From Karalla daura (Eukaryota > Chordata > Actinopteri > Chaetodontiformes > Leiognathidae), in NCBI GenBank assembly GCA_029224185.1, contig CM055197.1, positions 22,060,040-22,124,039 of the forward strand: DNA of 64,000 bases. The letters run 5' to 3'. Of the stretch, positions 1-10,391 are shown in pieces. The stretch's first letter is position 1; each line of letters begins with the position of its first letter. Below the pieces are notes generated by a model. It was given only the letters and a program-made list of their open reading frames with translations. It did not search any database and had not been told where the DNA came from. The translations under genes and the position numbers were made by a program.

Positions 1-40
1 ACAACATGGACATAGTGTTGTGGACACATACTGAAATGGG

Positions 41-90
41 GGATGGGGGGTGGTGGTGGTGGTGGTGGTGGTGGTGGTGGGGGGGGGGGG
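41..90 (+). repeat. (TGG)n plus G tract
   Basis: About nine TGG units end in a G run. Simple repeat in rem2 intron 3. Confidence 0.9.
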
Positions 91-2118
91 TCGTACTAGA
101 CATAATTCATTCTGAGGCCCTCACACATGCGCATTCTGCTCCCACTTACATTGCACTTTCTCTCATGCACACACATATTTTTCTGTTGCACGTGCGTATT
201 GAAAATACATGTGTTAAAGTAGACTGTATGCATGTGAGAGAGTGCGGGCGCGAGAGTGAATATATGTGTGCATGAGAGCAAACATCTGCGTATGTGCGCG
301 TGCGACAGAGAGAGAGAGAGAGGGATAGAGAGAGAGAGAGGGCCAGAATGAATTACGTCTCGAACGGCCCCTCTTGTATTCACCCTCCAGTACATGCTGC
401 ATCTACAAAACACATCACTTCGACTTGTTTTTCTCTCCGCCTGGTCAAGGCATCCGAGATCTAATTAATTTCAATCTGCTTCATCTTAAAAGCCCTGGGA
501 GCCAAATCATCTTTGAGTGGGATCCTACATGAGGCGGGAGGTGATGTGCAAAGAGAGACTTTGCACTGTTTGGCTACATCCAACCACGAGCAGGGAGCGA
601 CCTGGGGAGCTAATAATAAATTGCTCCTGTCAACGATTCTCGTCACTATAAATTTGTGAATGTAGACGTGAATATCATATGATATAATGTTGCATGATGT
701 ATTACATGTACATGGAGGGAAATAGTTCATACTGCTACACGGCCTGTTTTAAGGCCGCGTATCCCCAGAGCTGTCCTGCGGAAGGGCTTGACTGGTCCGC
801 AGAGGCCTGAACTCCACCCCCACCGTGATCTGTGCAAAATGGAAGCGTAACTGCGCGTCCACGTCCACCGGTGTCCAAGTTCACTCCCACTGCCGAGTGG
901 GGTCAAATCCCAACAGCTGGGCTCAAAAATCCACTGGACGGCCCTCCCAGGGGAACGGAGACCGTCACTGGAGGAGATTAATGCAGGGGCTTCTGAAACA
1001 ATGTCACAATCGCAGACGGCCGCGCTGTTCGGAGCTGCATGTAGATCCACATGTGGTGCACGTGAAGACACAGGCTCGTCGCGCTCACATCACAGCCAAA
1101 CATCACCCCCACAGACTTGAAAAGCGTCGCTGGCATTGCGGGGCCGGCCGCACACTGAAATGGTGAATAAATAATGGTGCTATTTTTGGTGGGAGGTTGT
1201 TGCTTTGGGCCACATCCCGGAACGTCTCCGGCAAACGCCTCGTGGAGCTGCCTCTCATTTAGGGCCGTGCATCCGATTCGTCACAGCATTCTGCTCTCGG
1301 TCAAGCTTTGCTTTGAAGCGCGGCTTGGACGCGGCCCATCGGGTACTGTCACTCCCCGGGCCGTTGGAACAGCTGCACGATGCATATCGCAGCCAGACAG
1401 ATCTGTTCTGCAAGAGAAAGGAGGCTCTCGAACCGGGCTTTTTTTGGAAGCATCCGCTTCCGCGGCTGCACATTTTTGGGGGGGGGGCAGATAAGAGAAA
1501 CGCACCCAATCAAACGCGACAAGAGGAAGAGGGGCACGGCTTCCCGAGCCCGTGCTTCTCGGCGCATCCGCGCTTTGATTCGTGGCCCTTTGCCATGTCC
1601 GACGTGCTGCTGAACTGGAATGAGCTTGGACTTCCTTGTGTTTCACGAGGCTCACGCGCGCGCAGGGCCGCGACACGCTCCACACGCGCGCGTGAACGCG
1701 CACGCGCAAATGCCAACCATTCACAGCAAGGACGATGAATCACTCATGGGACGTCGTCTGCGCTCGAGCCGTTGTTCCCTCCAGCCGTGAAAACGGGCTG
1801 AAAACCCCACATTTGGCCCTACTCGGAGTGACTGTGCGAGCGCGCGCGTGTCCGTGTCCATCGATGCACCCGCAATCCGAGGTTCCCGAGCGATTTGTGT
1901 CCCGGATCGAGCCACGTGGGCAAAAGCGGCTCGCAGACTGCGCATGGAAATACAAGGTCAGAGGTCACCCCCACCTGCTCGCACAAGCGCGCAGGGTAAA
2001 GCAAAGCAAGTAAGCAAACGCGCGCCTCGCGCCCAAATGAGTCACCGGCTTGGGCTCCATCTCTCTCCGGCCGCCCGTCGGAGCCAAACGAGAGGAGCGG
2101 GCGGATCGATAAGGATGC

Positions 2119-2140
2119 GGGGGGGGGGGGGGGGGGGGGG
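2119..2140 (+). repeat. G22 homopolymer
   Basis: Uninterrupted run of 22 G on the + strand, so poly-C in the rem2 transcript. Confidence 0.95.
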
Positions 2141-2901
2141 TGACGGATGAAGAGAACGAGAGAATGACAGGGGGGAAAGGGACGGAACGGGACGGGGGAG
2201 GGAGGGGCGGCGGCGGCGAAAAGGAAGAGACGGGGTTGAAATCCGACGGGAGGGTTTGCAAAGCTTAGTGCAGACGCAAAGGGGGGGGGGTCGCTGGGTT
2301 CGCTCTTCGCTCTCCGGCTCTCGCATTCCTCGCCGCGCAGGGACATCGCCCCCCCGAGGAAATCTATTACGGAGGCCATCTGGCCCGCGCTGGCTGGGAC
2401 ACGTGCACACGCACGCACGCACACAGACACGTATGCGGCGCGTGCACCGAGCACCGGGAGTGACCGCGTCACGGACCAAACGTGGAGGGTGCTTTGCAGC
2501 GTGGGCACATCCTCATCCCGTCACACACACACACACACACACACGCACACACGTAGGTCCGGGTACGAGCCAGGCTCCCAGGCTTTAATTGGGGCGACGC
2601 GTGCGGCAGCCTCCTCCTCCTCCCCGCCGAAAATGTCCATTAGCAAACCCCTGCACCTCCCTCGGCCTCGGAGACGTGGCTCCGTGGGTGGCCTCTGACC
2701 TCCCCACGGGAAAAGGACAAATAAGGATTTTCCATCGTATCGGATGAGGTCGTCCCACGACAGGCTGCGAGGTTTGTTCTCCCGGTTAATTTATTCACGA
2801 GCTGCTCCCGAGGCGCCCTTTGTTAAAAAGTTTAATCATGTTGTGTTTGCGGGCCTGTTGGCGGGCCCGTTGGCTGCTTTTAGCGTGATTCATTGTTATT
2901 T

Positions 2902-2922
2902 GGGGGGGGGGGGGGGGGGGGG
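2902..2922 (+). repeat. G21 homopolymer
   Basis: Uninterrupted G run in rem2 intron 3. Confidence 0.95.
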
Positions 2923-3225
2923 ACAAGAGGAAAACAAAAGACCGTGGCCGCCAAGGCCGTCCCCGCCTTCGCCGTGTTGGCCACCACCCGCCAATCACTG
3001 GAAAGTGCTCGGGGGAATCGACGCGGCCTCCAGATGAGGTGAATGATGAGGTGAGACGAGCTGATTTCATAACAGTCTCCATCTCAAGTTGGGGACTCTG
3101 ATCCTTTTTAGGGTTTGTCGCTGTCCGTCCGCTTATATCTCTACTGCATCAGACGTAAGTGCTCAAAGAGTGTACAGATCCTATCTTCGCTGTATCGCAT
3201 GAGCTTTGTGGTTTGTCTTTTTTTT

Positions 3226-3243
3226 GGGGGGGGGGGGGGGGGG
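3226..3243 (+). repeat. T run followed by G18
   Basis: A short T run at 3218-3225 leads straight into 18 G. Confidence 0.9.
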
Positions 3244-4354
3244 TCAACATGAGACGATGCCACACTACGGCACAAAAAACGTTTTACGTGCAGCGCATCG
3301 TCCTCTGCTGTAGCTGGCGCCGAGGCTTCGCCTTGCAACGAATGGAGCAGGGACTCCCAGCGGAGGGCAAAGCAAACAAACTCTTGAGGTGTAATAGCTT
3401 GTTTGGATTGGGGCAAGGAACCAACCGCAGACCGTCCGGAATGACTCCCGGAAGACCGGAGAGCAGCAAAACAGGAAGACGAAAACGTCTCGGGATGTTT
3501 TCCTTCCCTCCGACGCGAAAGAATGCGGTCCGGGAGCAATCATCTCATCTTGGAAGATTACATCCTGGGCATCTTCTCCAAGCCGCCTCGGCATTACAGA
3601 CGGTCGTTTCCTCCGCCGGCAAAGCCTCGCACCGAACACACACACATATACTGTACGCCAGCGGCCTACACTTTTCCGTGCCCCTGGTTGATTTTTAATT
3701 TCAAGCCGCCAAACGGCGGTGGGACGTTGGGCCCCGGAACGAATGCAGAGGCCCAGACGGGATCGGGGTGAAGGGCGCGCTGGCCCCGTGGTCCTGGCTG
3801 GATGACCCCAATCCCCCTTACGTACGGGCCCCGGCGAGCCGCGTTACGCAACCGCGCAGGCGGGGACCGCATGGGCCGGCTGGGTCAAGGCCGAGTGTGC
3901 CAGCGATTCTATTTCCGTCCCATGGATGATTTATTTAAGCCATGCAACCCCCCCCCCCCCTACTGCCACAACACAGCGTCCCGCACTCTCGGCCTCTCAT
4001 GTGTGTGTGTGTGTGTGCGTGCGGCCCGTCTCTTCGCAACCGGTCGTTTTTTTGGAGGGTTTTTCATGGCGTGGGGCGAGGGAGACGGCAGACGGGGCCC
4101 CGGCAGCCCGCAGCGTCGCACGCCGACTGCTCCGGCACGACTGCATGCCTGGGCGGGCGGTTAGCTCGGCGCCGCATGTGCGTACAACGCCCTGCTAGCG
4201 TGCGCATGCGTGCGTGCGTGTCTTCGCACGTCGCCGTGGTTACGTGGGTGCAGGTTTGCCTGCTTGCCGCCTTGCCGCGGGAAAGCCAGAAGCCCCGCCT
4301 CCTGGGACCCGGAGGCGAAACGCTGTGCCGGTCGAAGGTCCACACGGCTAAGCC

Positions 4355-4395
4355 GGGGGGGGGGGGGGGGGTGGGGGGGGTGGGGGGGGGGGGGG
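4355..4395 (+). repeat. Interrupted G tract (G17, G8, G14)
   Basis: Three G runs separated by single T bases. Strong G-quadruplex-type composition on the + strand. Confidence 0.9.
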
Positions 4396-4847
4396 CTGGA
4401 CAACATCTGCCTCCCGTCGACGGGGGCCGACCGCACGAGAGGACACGATTGGCGGGCGATTTGGGACGCTGTCCAGTCCCCCGGAGCTGCTCCAAGCTCC
4501 CCGCTGGCCACGCGTCTGTTGCCTGGGCTGTAATGCCCCGCCTCGTGCTGGCGCGCGCAGGACAACGAATGCAATCGGCTCGAGAAGGAGGAGGAGGGCC
4601 GGTGGAGGGGGGGCGCGGAGAGGGAGAGAACGGGGCGTGTGCGTGTGCGCGTGCGCGACAGCTCGAGGCAGAGAGGGCGCAAAAACTTGGGGCCGACGGG
4701 GGTAAAGGAAAGCCGACGATGAAGATGAGCGGGGCTTTCAGAGCTCCCCCCCCGAGCCAAATGCAGTGGCGTGTGAATAATTTAACCTTCGGGGCGGGGG
4801 TGGGGAGGGGGGGGACGGTGGCCGGGGGGGGGGACTTCCCGAAGACG

Positions 4848-4880
4848 GAGAGGACATCGGGGCATTCCCGATGTCCTCTC
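4848..4880. repeat. Perfect short hairpin (14-bp arms, 5-nt loop)
   Basis: Arms GAGAGGACATCGGG (4848-4861) and CCCGATGTCCTCTC (4867-4880) are exact reverse complements around GCATT. It lies in rem2 intron 3, about 170 nt past the exon 3 donor. No element or RNA family was recognised. Confidence 0.9.
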
Positions 4881-4946
4881 GGCATCCGTTAACCGAGGCC
4901 GATGCCGTCAAACGCGGGCGGGAAAACGAGCCCCGAATAGGTCGAG

Positions 4947-4951
4947 GGAGA

Positions 4952-5010
<59 letters not shown>
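4947..5010 (+). repeat. (GA)n microsatellite next to the rem2 exon 3 donor
   Basis: About 30 GA units, a CT tract in the transcript, beginning about 38 nt into the intron. Confidence 0.95.
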
Positions 5011-5017
<7 letters not shown>

Positions 5018-5047
5018 CAAGGGGGTGCCGGGGCGGAGGGCTCTCAC

Positions 5048-5121
5048 CTGCTTCCAGTTGTCGTAGATGATGACCTTGCTGTCCTCGTCGTCCACCGTCA
5101 CCGTGCACTCGTAGCCCTCAC
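5048..5121 (-). CDS. rem2: rem2 coding exon 3 (switch region to DxW segment)
   Basis: 74 bp, acceptor CCCCGCAG, donor GTGAGA. Encodes GEGYECTVTVDDEDSKVIIY then DNWKQ. It matches in position the RGK stretch 'V-D-x-E-x-x-x-L-x-V-Y-D-x-W-E-Q'. Ends in phase 0. Confidence 0.85.
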
Positions 5122-8067
5122 CTGCGGGGCCGACACGGACATCCCACATCAGCGCCGCCAACGACATCGCCGCCCCCCCCTGCTGCTACCCCGGCCCACT
5201 CTCCACCCACTGTCTTGACTTCAGTGGGAGAACGCCTCCCCAAGCCGGGGTCCGCCCGCTCACGTCTCGCCTCCCGCAAACGACTAATCCCGGCAAAGAG
5301 GGAAAAACCGGACCGGCGCCTCCTGGATTCCCCCCTCGTTCCCTCCCCCCCTCTGGCACTCGGCTCCGAGTCTGTCCGTTCCGACTGAGAGAACAGACCT
5401 TAAAGACACAGATTCACGTTTCTGTCGCTCCGAAACTGTTTGGTGCCACACCCGTGCTACAGCAGCAGGATTACGTGGGATTGGGGTTATCAGATTGAAG
5501 GTGTACTTCACACGAAATGCAAAAAGGAGAAGGTTAGGTATCTCGGTGGATCTCCTCGACACCCCCGCTTGAAAACACGGAGCGTGCCATGGCACGGCGG
5601 CTACAGCCCGAGCCGAAACGGCCCAAAACGGGTCGGGCAAAGCCGCAGCTCCGAACGACGCGTCTATCTCGAGGTACAATCGGCTAAATGTGCTAATCGC
5701 CGCCATCTTTCCCTGCGCCTCGGCCCCCCCCCCCCCCCCCCCTTTGGACGGGAGTGCTTTTCCCGGGGCATTCATCATGCATGGACGGGAGTGCGCTACA
5801 TGGGCAGTGATGAATACTGTATGGCATGAGCGGGGAGCGAGGCGGCTCCCCGGCATTCACTGGTTGGGACGGTGACTTGTCGACCGGCTCCTTGGACAGG
5901 CGACCGGTGGGGGGCGCCGACTGGGAGCCGGGCGAGCTACACAGGGAGATCTCATGACTCCGGTTTGTTGCTGGGAGTTCAGACATAGCGGACAAGTTGC
6001 TACAGATACAGATTGGATGTGTATCTTTGCGGTTTTCCTTACTAGACATACGAACGGTGACCAAACTGCTGAGCCTAAGTGCACCAGGCTTCTCATAATG
6101 GCGCTTTTTAAACTCCTGACTAAATGTCTGAGAGTGACCGAAAGGGAAGGCGCTGCCGCTTTACCGCACGCTTGTGTCTCGGAGTCGATGGAGAGCGATC
6201 GGTCCGACTGGCCGGCCAGGGACAGGGCCAGCGAGGACTTGCCCACGCCGTTCTGCCCCAGCAGCACCATCCTCAGGGCGCCGCCGTGGCCGTGGCAGGC
6301 GGCCGGCGGCGGGGCGGCCGGCGGGGGGGCGGCCGGCGGCGGCGGCTGGCCGGCGGACTGGTCCCGGGGCGCCGCCGTCTCGCTGACGGGCAACGCGGCG
6401 GGCCCCTCCAGGCCCGGGATCCAATCGCAGTCGTCGGACACGGCCTCCTCCCGCCGCAGCTGGTGCTTGACGGGCAGGGGCGTGCTGCCGCGGCGCAGGG
6501 GGGCCGCCGTGGTGAGGAACATACTGTACTGGGGGGGGGGGGGGGGGGGGGGAGACGGAGACGACACAGAGGGAGACGACACACACACGCACAGAGCAGG
6601 AGTGAGTCCAGTGGCGAGCACACGTTCGCCGCCCGTGTTCGACGGCCGCACGTCTACCTGCAACACTGTCTATTTCGGTGGACGTGTTATCGGAGAGCGG
6701 TGGGGGAGGGGTGCTTCGGCCTATATGTGTAAAGAGGGGAGAGGCGATAGCAGCGGAGGTGAGACGGAGACGTGGCAGCGCGGGGGGGGTGGGGGGGGGT
6801 GGGGGGGGGGCGGAGGGAAACCTGGTCGTGGGACGAGGGAGACGAGGGGAGGCGCGGTGCCGCTGAGAGGACGGGGGGGAGACGAGGGGGGCACGCGGGG
6901 GGGGGGGGACAACGGGTTGACGGTGGGCAAACAAGAGACGGAGTAGAGGGGGAGAGGGGGGAGCTGGTTGGCCGAGAGGGGGCGCGGGGGGAAGGAGGCT
7001 GCAGCTCTGCGTGTCATGAGAGAGAGCGCGGCCAGGTGGGCCCTCCACTGTACGGCGTGTACGCGCTGCCTTCGGCATGAATTCACACTGAAGTAGGTCA
7101 GACGGTCTTTATCTCCGTCTCCAGTCGTTTCAGAAAGGAAGAGCTGTCAGAGCTTTTCCCCGGAACAGTAGCTTGGCGGGGAGACGGGTCTGCGGGGAGG
7201 AGAGCGCATGTGTGTTCATTTATATAATATGGTGTGTGTGCGTGTGCGCGCGCGCGTGTCTTGGCAGCCACGGCAGGTCAACCGTAGAAGACCCTCATCA
7301 ATATTAATACAGCAATTAATCTAGGTCCAGCCACACCCCTGGGCCTCTGCCTGCGGACCACCACAGCTCGGTACAGTGCACAGTGCAGCACTGGTGCCTA
7401 CCACAACAATAAGACACGGTACTCTACACACAAGTCAGCTGCAGGGTACAGTATGTATGGCTTGCACCAGTACACTGTCATTGAGTGTGCCTCTGTGGTG
7501 CACTACCGTCCTGGTGCACAACACTGTGCAGCGCAACCAAGTCGTTGTATTTTTTATGTGAATTTCAGCACAGTCAAGTATATAACATGATGTGCCGGGC
7601 TATAAACATGGAGCATTTTGAAGAAGAGTATGCATGCCGTGGCATATTGTGGTATACTGTGGTATAGTGCAGTTCATTCATGTCATGCAGTGTATATACC
7701 ACACTGCACTACATCTCATAAAGTACAGCGCGGTACAGTCTACTATTTCATGCACTCTGACGTAGCCTCGTGTATTAGTAGTAGTACATTCTATAATAAT
7801 ACAAAACTATATGATAATGAAAAGATTACTACCATGTGATACAGTAAAGTAAATAGTGTTGTCTCATTTGACACAGTATACTGCAATACGGTACACTGGG
7901 GTTTGTAATATGTTGCTCTACCACATAGTATAGTCTACCACAGCATGGTATAATTTAGTTTTATATAATTTAACATAGTACAGTTTCATATAATTTAGTG
8001 TAGCACAGTCTAGTGCACTACTATGGCGGGCAGTTAACAACTGTGTGCTACAACACCGTAAGGCGTG

Positions 8068-8100
<33 letters not shown>

Positions 8101-8715
8101 CGGTCAGGTAGCTCAATTAGGGTAATTGAAGGAGCTAATCAATTAAGCATGGCTTTTATCGTGAGCAGCTCGGCGAGGCTGTAGCCTGTGGCCGCCGGCT
8201 GAGCCAGGGCTTCGGAGGGTTAATCCGCTTCTCTCGCCGAGCTGAGAAACTGGGGCAAACAACGGTGCACGATACAAAATTAATACTACGGGCTGTGTTT
8301 TCGCTCCCCCAATCGCACAGTGCCGGCTGCTGAGGCTGCCGCTACTTCAGCGCTGCCCTTAACATTCTACAGAAACGGAAGACAGGTCCAAATCGGGGCT
8401 GACGCGTTACATATACACTGTCCAAACATCATCCTCCACACGGGTAGAATGAGGCACACAAAGGCAAAGGTTACTATCGGGTTACTGCTCAGTGTGTAAC
8501 CATACCCCCCCCCCCTCATCTCATACTGGAGGGACAAGAGAAGTAACACTGTGAAATGATTCTGAGCTGAATTCCCTCACACACAGGGCTGGAGTGACTG
8601 GGTAAAGCGGCCATTAGATCTCACCTTTTGTGTGTGCGTGTGTGTGTGCGTGCGTGCGTGCGTGTGCGTGTGTGCGTGCGTGCGTGCGCAGAGCGCACCT
8701 TACCTGGTCAGCCAT
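5048..8715 (-). CDS. rem2: RGK-family small GTPase, rem2-like, 5' part (3' end beyond left edge)
   Basis: Exons 8704-8715, 6165-6528 and 5048-5121 join in frame to 150 residues. Seen: start MADQYSMF; basic RRGSTPLP at residues 16-23, followed by KHQLRREEAV; Pro/Ala-rich linker at about 65-82; P-loop GQNGVGKSS at 95-103; IIYDNWKQ at 143-150. Known: RGK proteins (Rad, Gem, Rem, Rem2) are atypical Ras-like GTPases that bind Cav-beta subunits, inhibit high-voltage calcium channels and affect the cytoskeleton. RRGS(T/M)P(L/V)P plus KHQLRR is closest to my recollection of REM2, and RGK members replace the usual DxxG with a DxW segment. The part after NWKQ (NKxD, SA motifs, C-terminal basic tail) is absent, so intron 3 exceeds 5 kb. 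Odd: the N-terminus is shorter than in human REM2, and the last residues are NWKQ where human reads IWEQ. Another RGK paralogue is possible; family membership is secure. Confidence 0.85.
5122..6164 (-). other. rem2 intron 2
   Basis: Non-coding by the splice model. Contains a C19 run at 5724-5742 and otherwise unique sequence in which I see no gene. Confidence 0.7.
6165..6528 (-). CDS. rem2: rem2 coding exon 2 (N-terminal region and P-loop)
   Basis: The acceptor AG at 6529-6530 lies directly against a run of 22 C on the sense strand. The exon encodes RRGSTPLPVKHQLRREEAV, a Pro/Ala-rich linker, and the start of the G domain with MVLLGQNGVGKSSLALSLAG. It ends in phase 1 at a GTAAAG donor. Confidence 0.85.
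6531..6552 (+). repeat. G22 run serving as the poly-C tract of the rem2 exon 2 acceptor
   Basis: On the transcript strand this is 22 C immediately followed by AG and the exon. Confidence 0.9.
7370..8030. repeat. Degenerate AT-rich stretch rich in ACAGT/ACTGT words
   Basis: Words such as GGTACAGT, ACAGTATA, TACACTG and ATAGTGTA recur many times without a fixed period. The composition differs sharply from the GC-rich DNA on its left. It looks like cryptically simple sequence or a decayed tandem repeat; no family recognised. Confidence 0.5.
8069..8097 (+). repeat. (CA)n microsatellite
   Basis: About 14 CA units in rem2 intron 1. Confidence 0.95.
8629..8692 (+). repeat. Mixed (TG/CG)n tract at the rem2 exon 1 donor
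   Basis: Alternating TGTG and TGCG units end about 12 nt from the exon 1 5' splice site, so the intron opens with a CA/CGCA tract. Confidence 0.9.
8704..8715 (-). CDS. rem2: rem2 coding exon 1 (start codon, 4 codons)
   Basis: ATG at 8713-8715 with A at -3 and G at +4, a strong start context, encodes Met-Ala-Asp-Gln. It is followed directly by a consensus donor (CAG then GTAAGG). Splicing to 6528 keeps the frame. The exon continues upstream into a GC-rich leader. I chose this start over the downstream Met at 6520-6522 because the join is in phase and the donor is good; translation from the inner Met is the alternative. Confidence 0.7.
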
Positions 8716-9125
8716 GTTATCAGTGGTCTCGTCTTTGTGGAACTAGTGCTGCGGGAGGATCCGCCTGCGCCGCCCGGCTCCTGCGTCCTGTGTGCGGGGC
8801 TGGAGAGCCGGCATCGCCTTCACACGAGGCGGCTCTCACTGGCCATGCCGCTCCCGCTCTTCCTCTCCTCCTCCGCCTCTTGTCGCTCTGGCTCGGGCTC
8901 GGGCTCGGGCTCGGGCGGGGTGAGACCGGGGCTGGAGGGAGGGTCCGGAGGCTACACCTGCGTGTCCAGGGGGGCGGAGAGCCAGCGACCTGCAGCGGGG
9001 AGAGAGGGGGAGACCATGGGCAGCACACAGCATCCCCTCCCGCTAACAGCAGTCCCGACGGCTGCTTGACTGGTGGCTGCTGTCCTTCACACCTCCACTT
9101 TGTACCTGCAGCTCTGCCTACCTCC

Positions 9126-9162
<37 letters not shown>

Positions 9163-9300
9163 TCTCTCTCGCCCTCTCTCTCTCTCCCTATCTCTTTCTG
9201 CCTCGCGCTCTCCCTCCTCTCTCGCCCTCTGTTCCTTTCTCTCCCTATATCTCTGTCTCGCGCTCTCCCGCTCCCTCTTGTTTATCTCTCTCTCTCTTTT
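8716..9300 (-). promoter_or_regulatory. Candidate rem2 5' leader and promoter area
   Basis: GC-rich, CpG-containing sequence upstream of the ATG on the minus strand, with a GGGCTC repeat at 8888-8917 and then a long CT tract (GA in the gene's orientation) at 9123-9300. I see no TATA box. The transcription start is not identifiable from sequence; this is inferred from position and composition. Confidence 0.4.
9123..9300 (+). repeat. Interrupted (CT)n tract
   Basis: CTCTCT blocks broken by short interruptions over about 180 bp, upstream of rem2. Confidence 0.9.
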
Positions 9301-9341
9301 TGAGCGTGGCATGACCAACCCCCCCTCCCCTCACGCGAATA

Positions 9342-9349
9342 CACACACA

Positions 9350-9398
<49 letters not shown>

Positions 9399-9413
9399 AC
9401 ACACACACGCACG
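9342..9413 (+). repeat. (CA)n microsatellite
   Basis: About 35 CA units with a few CG interruptions. Confidence 0.95.
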
Positions 9414-9929
9414 CCCAGGATATGCTGGGCGGGACTGGATATGGATGGAGGCGTAGAGGAGGAAGGGGAGGAGGGCTGCCCGTCATGCCCCCTCCCCGCC
9501 CCCCAGTAGAACCAGTGGCTCAGCAGCACAGGTTCCCTGGTCAGACACCGGGATGGGCTTCCTCTCCTCCCGGCGTGCCCCTCTCCTGCTGGACGCCGGC
9601 TGTCCGCTGGAGCCGCTGTGAGACTGCATGGCAGCCAGAGGGAGCCAAACAGAGAGGCTGATCGTGGTTCACAAGATCTCAAATACAGAAGCATATCCCC
9701 AGAAACGACGTACACATTTAAAGTTTGAAATTTGTTTTGTTCGAGGGAGTTCCAGATGTTCCCTGAGTGCACCTCATGCCTTTGTCTCCTTCTTCTTCTC
9801 TGCCATGTTGTAAACAGAAGACCACACAGAGTCCACACACAGGGATCATTTACACCCAGAAAATGCGTAAGAGCAAATTCGATGGGCTCGGGCTGCGTAG
9901 AATCAGCCCAGTGGCAACTAGCCCGTTGG

Positions 9930-10290
9930 TGATGTGTCGTTTGTGAACGATTCATCCGATGTGAACTAACCTTTCATATGACTCGGGAGCGATGAGTCCT
10001 CTCGGTGAGTGATTCGTTCGTTTTCACGCAGTTGCTTCTCTTCTCATTCTTTTGTCACGTGACAGCCTGTGCCTGTGGCAAGCATCAAGCACGACACTTC
10101 GTTCACGAACTGTTTGGCCGGTTGCTCTGACACGGTCGCCATCCTCTCAGGATCCTGTAAAACTTTACTCTGCCGGCAGAATATCGATTCTTACAGCCAT
10201 AAACTCAACAACCAGACATGTCGATGCTTTAAACGTTTTGCTAGCTCAACCTTTCTCACACCTTCTTGTCTGTCTCATTCAGAATGAATG
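9930..10290. repeat. Possible dispersed-repeat fragment with GAACGATTC/TTCGTTC words
   Basis: Contains TTTGTGAACGATTC, GATTCGTTCG and TTCGTTCACGAAC, self-complementary words that I associate with fish dispersed repeats. Ends and target duplications were not found. Confidence 0.25.
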
Positions 10291-10391
10291 GGAAACAACA
10301 GCACTTCCGTTGCCACGATGCGCATGCATACATCACTGTATACATCGTTGTATGTATACATCGTTGTATGCAGTGAAAGGGTCTATAAGAC

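Larger units (their letters stand above)
1..5047 (-). other. rem2 intron 3 (partial), GC-rich, no exon recognised
   Basis: I looked for the missing RGK exons (an NKxD segment, a C-terminal basic tail) on the minus strand and found none. The stretch holds a (TGG)n/G tract at 41-90, a GA tract near 308-341, G runs at 2119-2140, 2902-2922, 3226-3243 and 4355-4395, a CA tract near 2521-2550, and CpG-rich sequence such as 1650-1720. Open frames here are low-complexity and do not resemble protein families. Confidence 0.6.
6529..8703 (-). other. rem2 intron 1
   Basis: Holds the poly-C acceptor tract (6531-6552), G-rich sequence at 6780-6960, an AT-rich degenerate stretch at 7370-8030, a CA microsatellite, and a TG/CG tract directly after the exon 1 donor. 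AATTA/TTAATT motifs cluster at 8112-8150. Confidence 0.65.

Noticed and set aside
1205..2508. Overlapping GC-rich open frames on both strands
   Set aside because: No domain, codon pattern or splice logic; typical of stop-poor GC-rich intron sequence.
3942..4892. 316-residue plus-strand frame with Gly-rich runs
   Set aside because: Built from G homopolymers in rem2 intron 3; the opposite strand shows an equally long Pro-rich frame.
5954..6946. 330-residue plus-strand open frame
   Set aside because: It is antisense to rem2 exon 2 and consists largely of Gly/Arg-rich low-complexity sequence from G runs.
8632..9069. Plus-strand open frame of 145 residues with Ser-Gly repeats
   Set aside because: The region is better explained as the rem2 leader on the minus strand; the frame begins in a TG/CG tract.
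9930..10290. Palindromic GAACGATTC/TTCGTTC words as a nuclear-receptor or heat-shock element
   Set aside because: Spacing does not fit HSE or hormone-response consensus; a dispersed repeat is the simpler reading.
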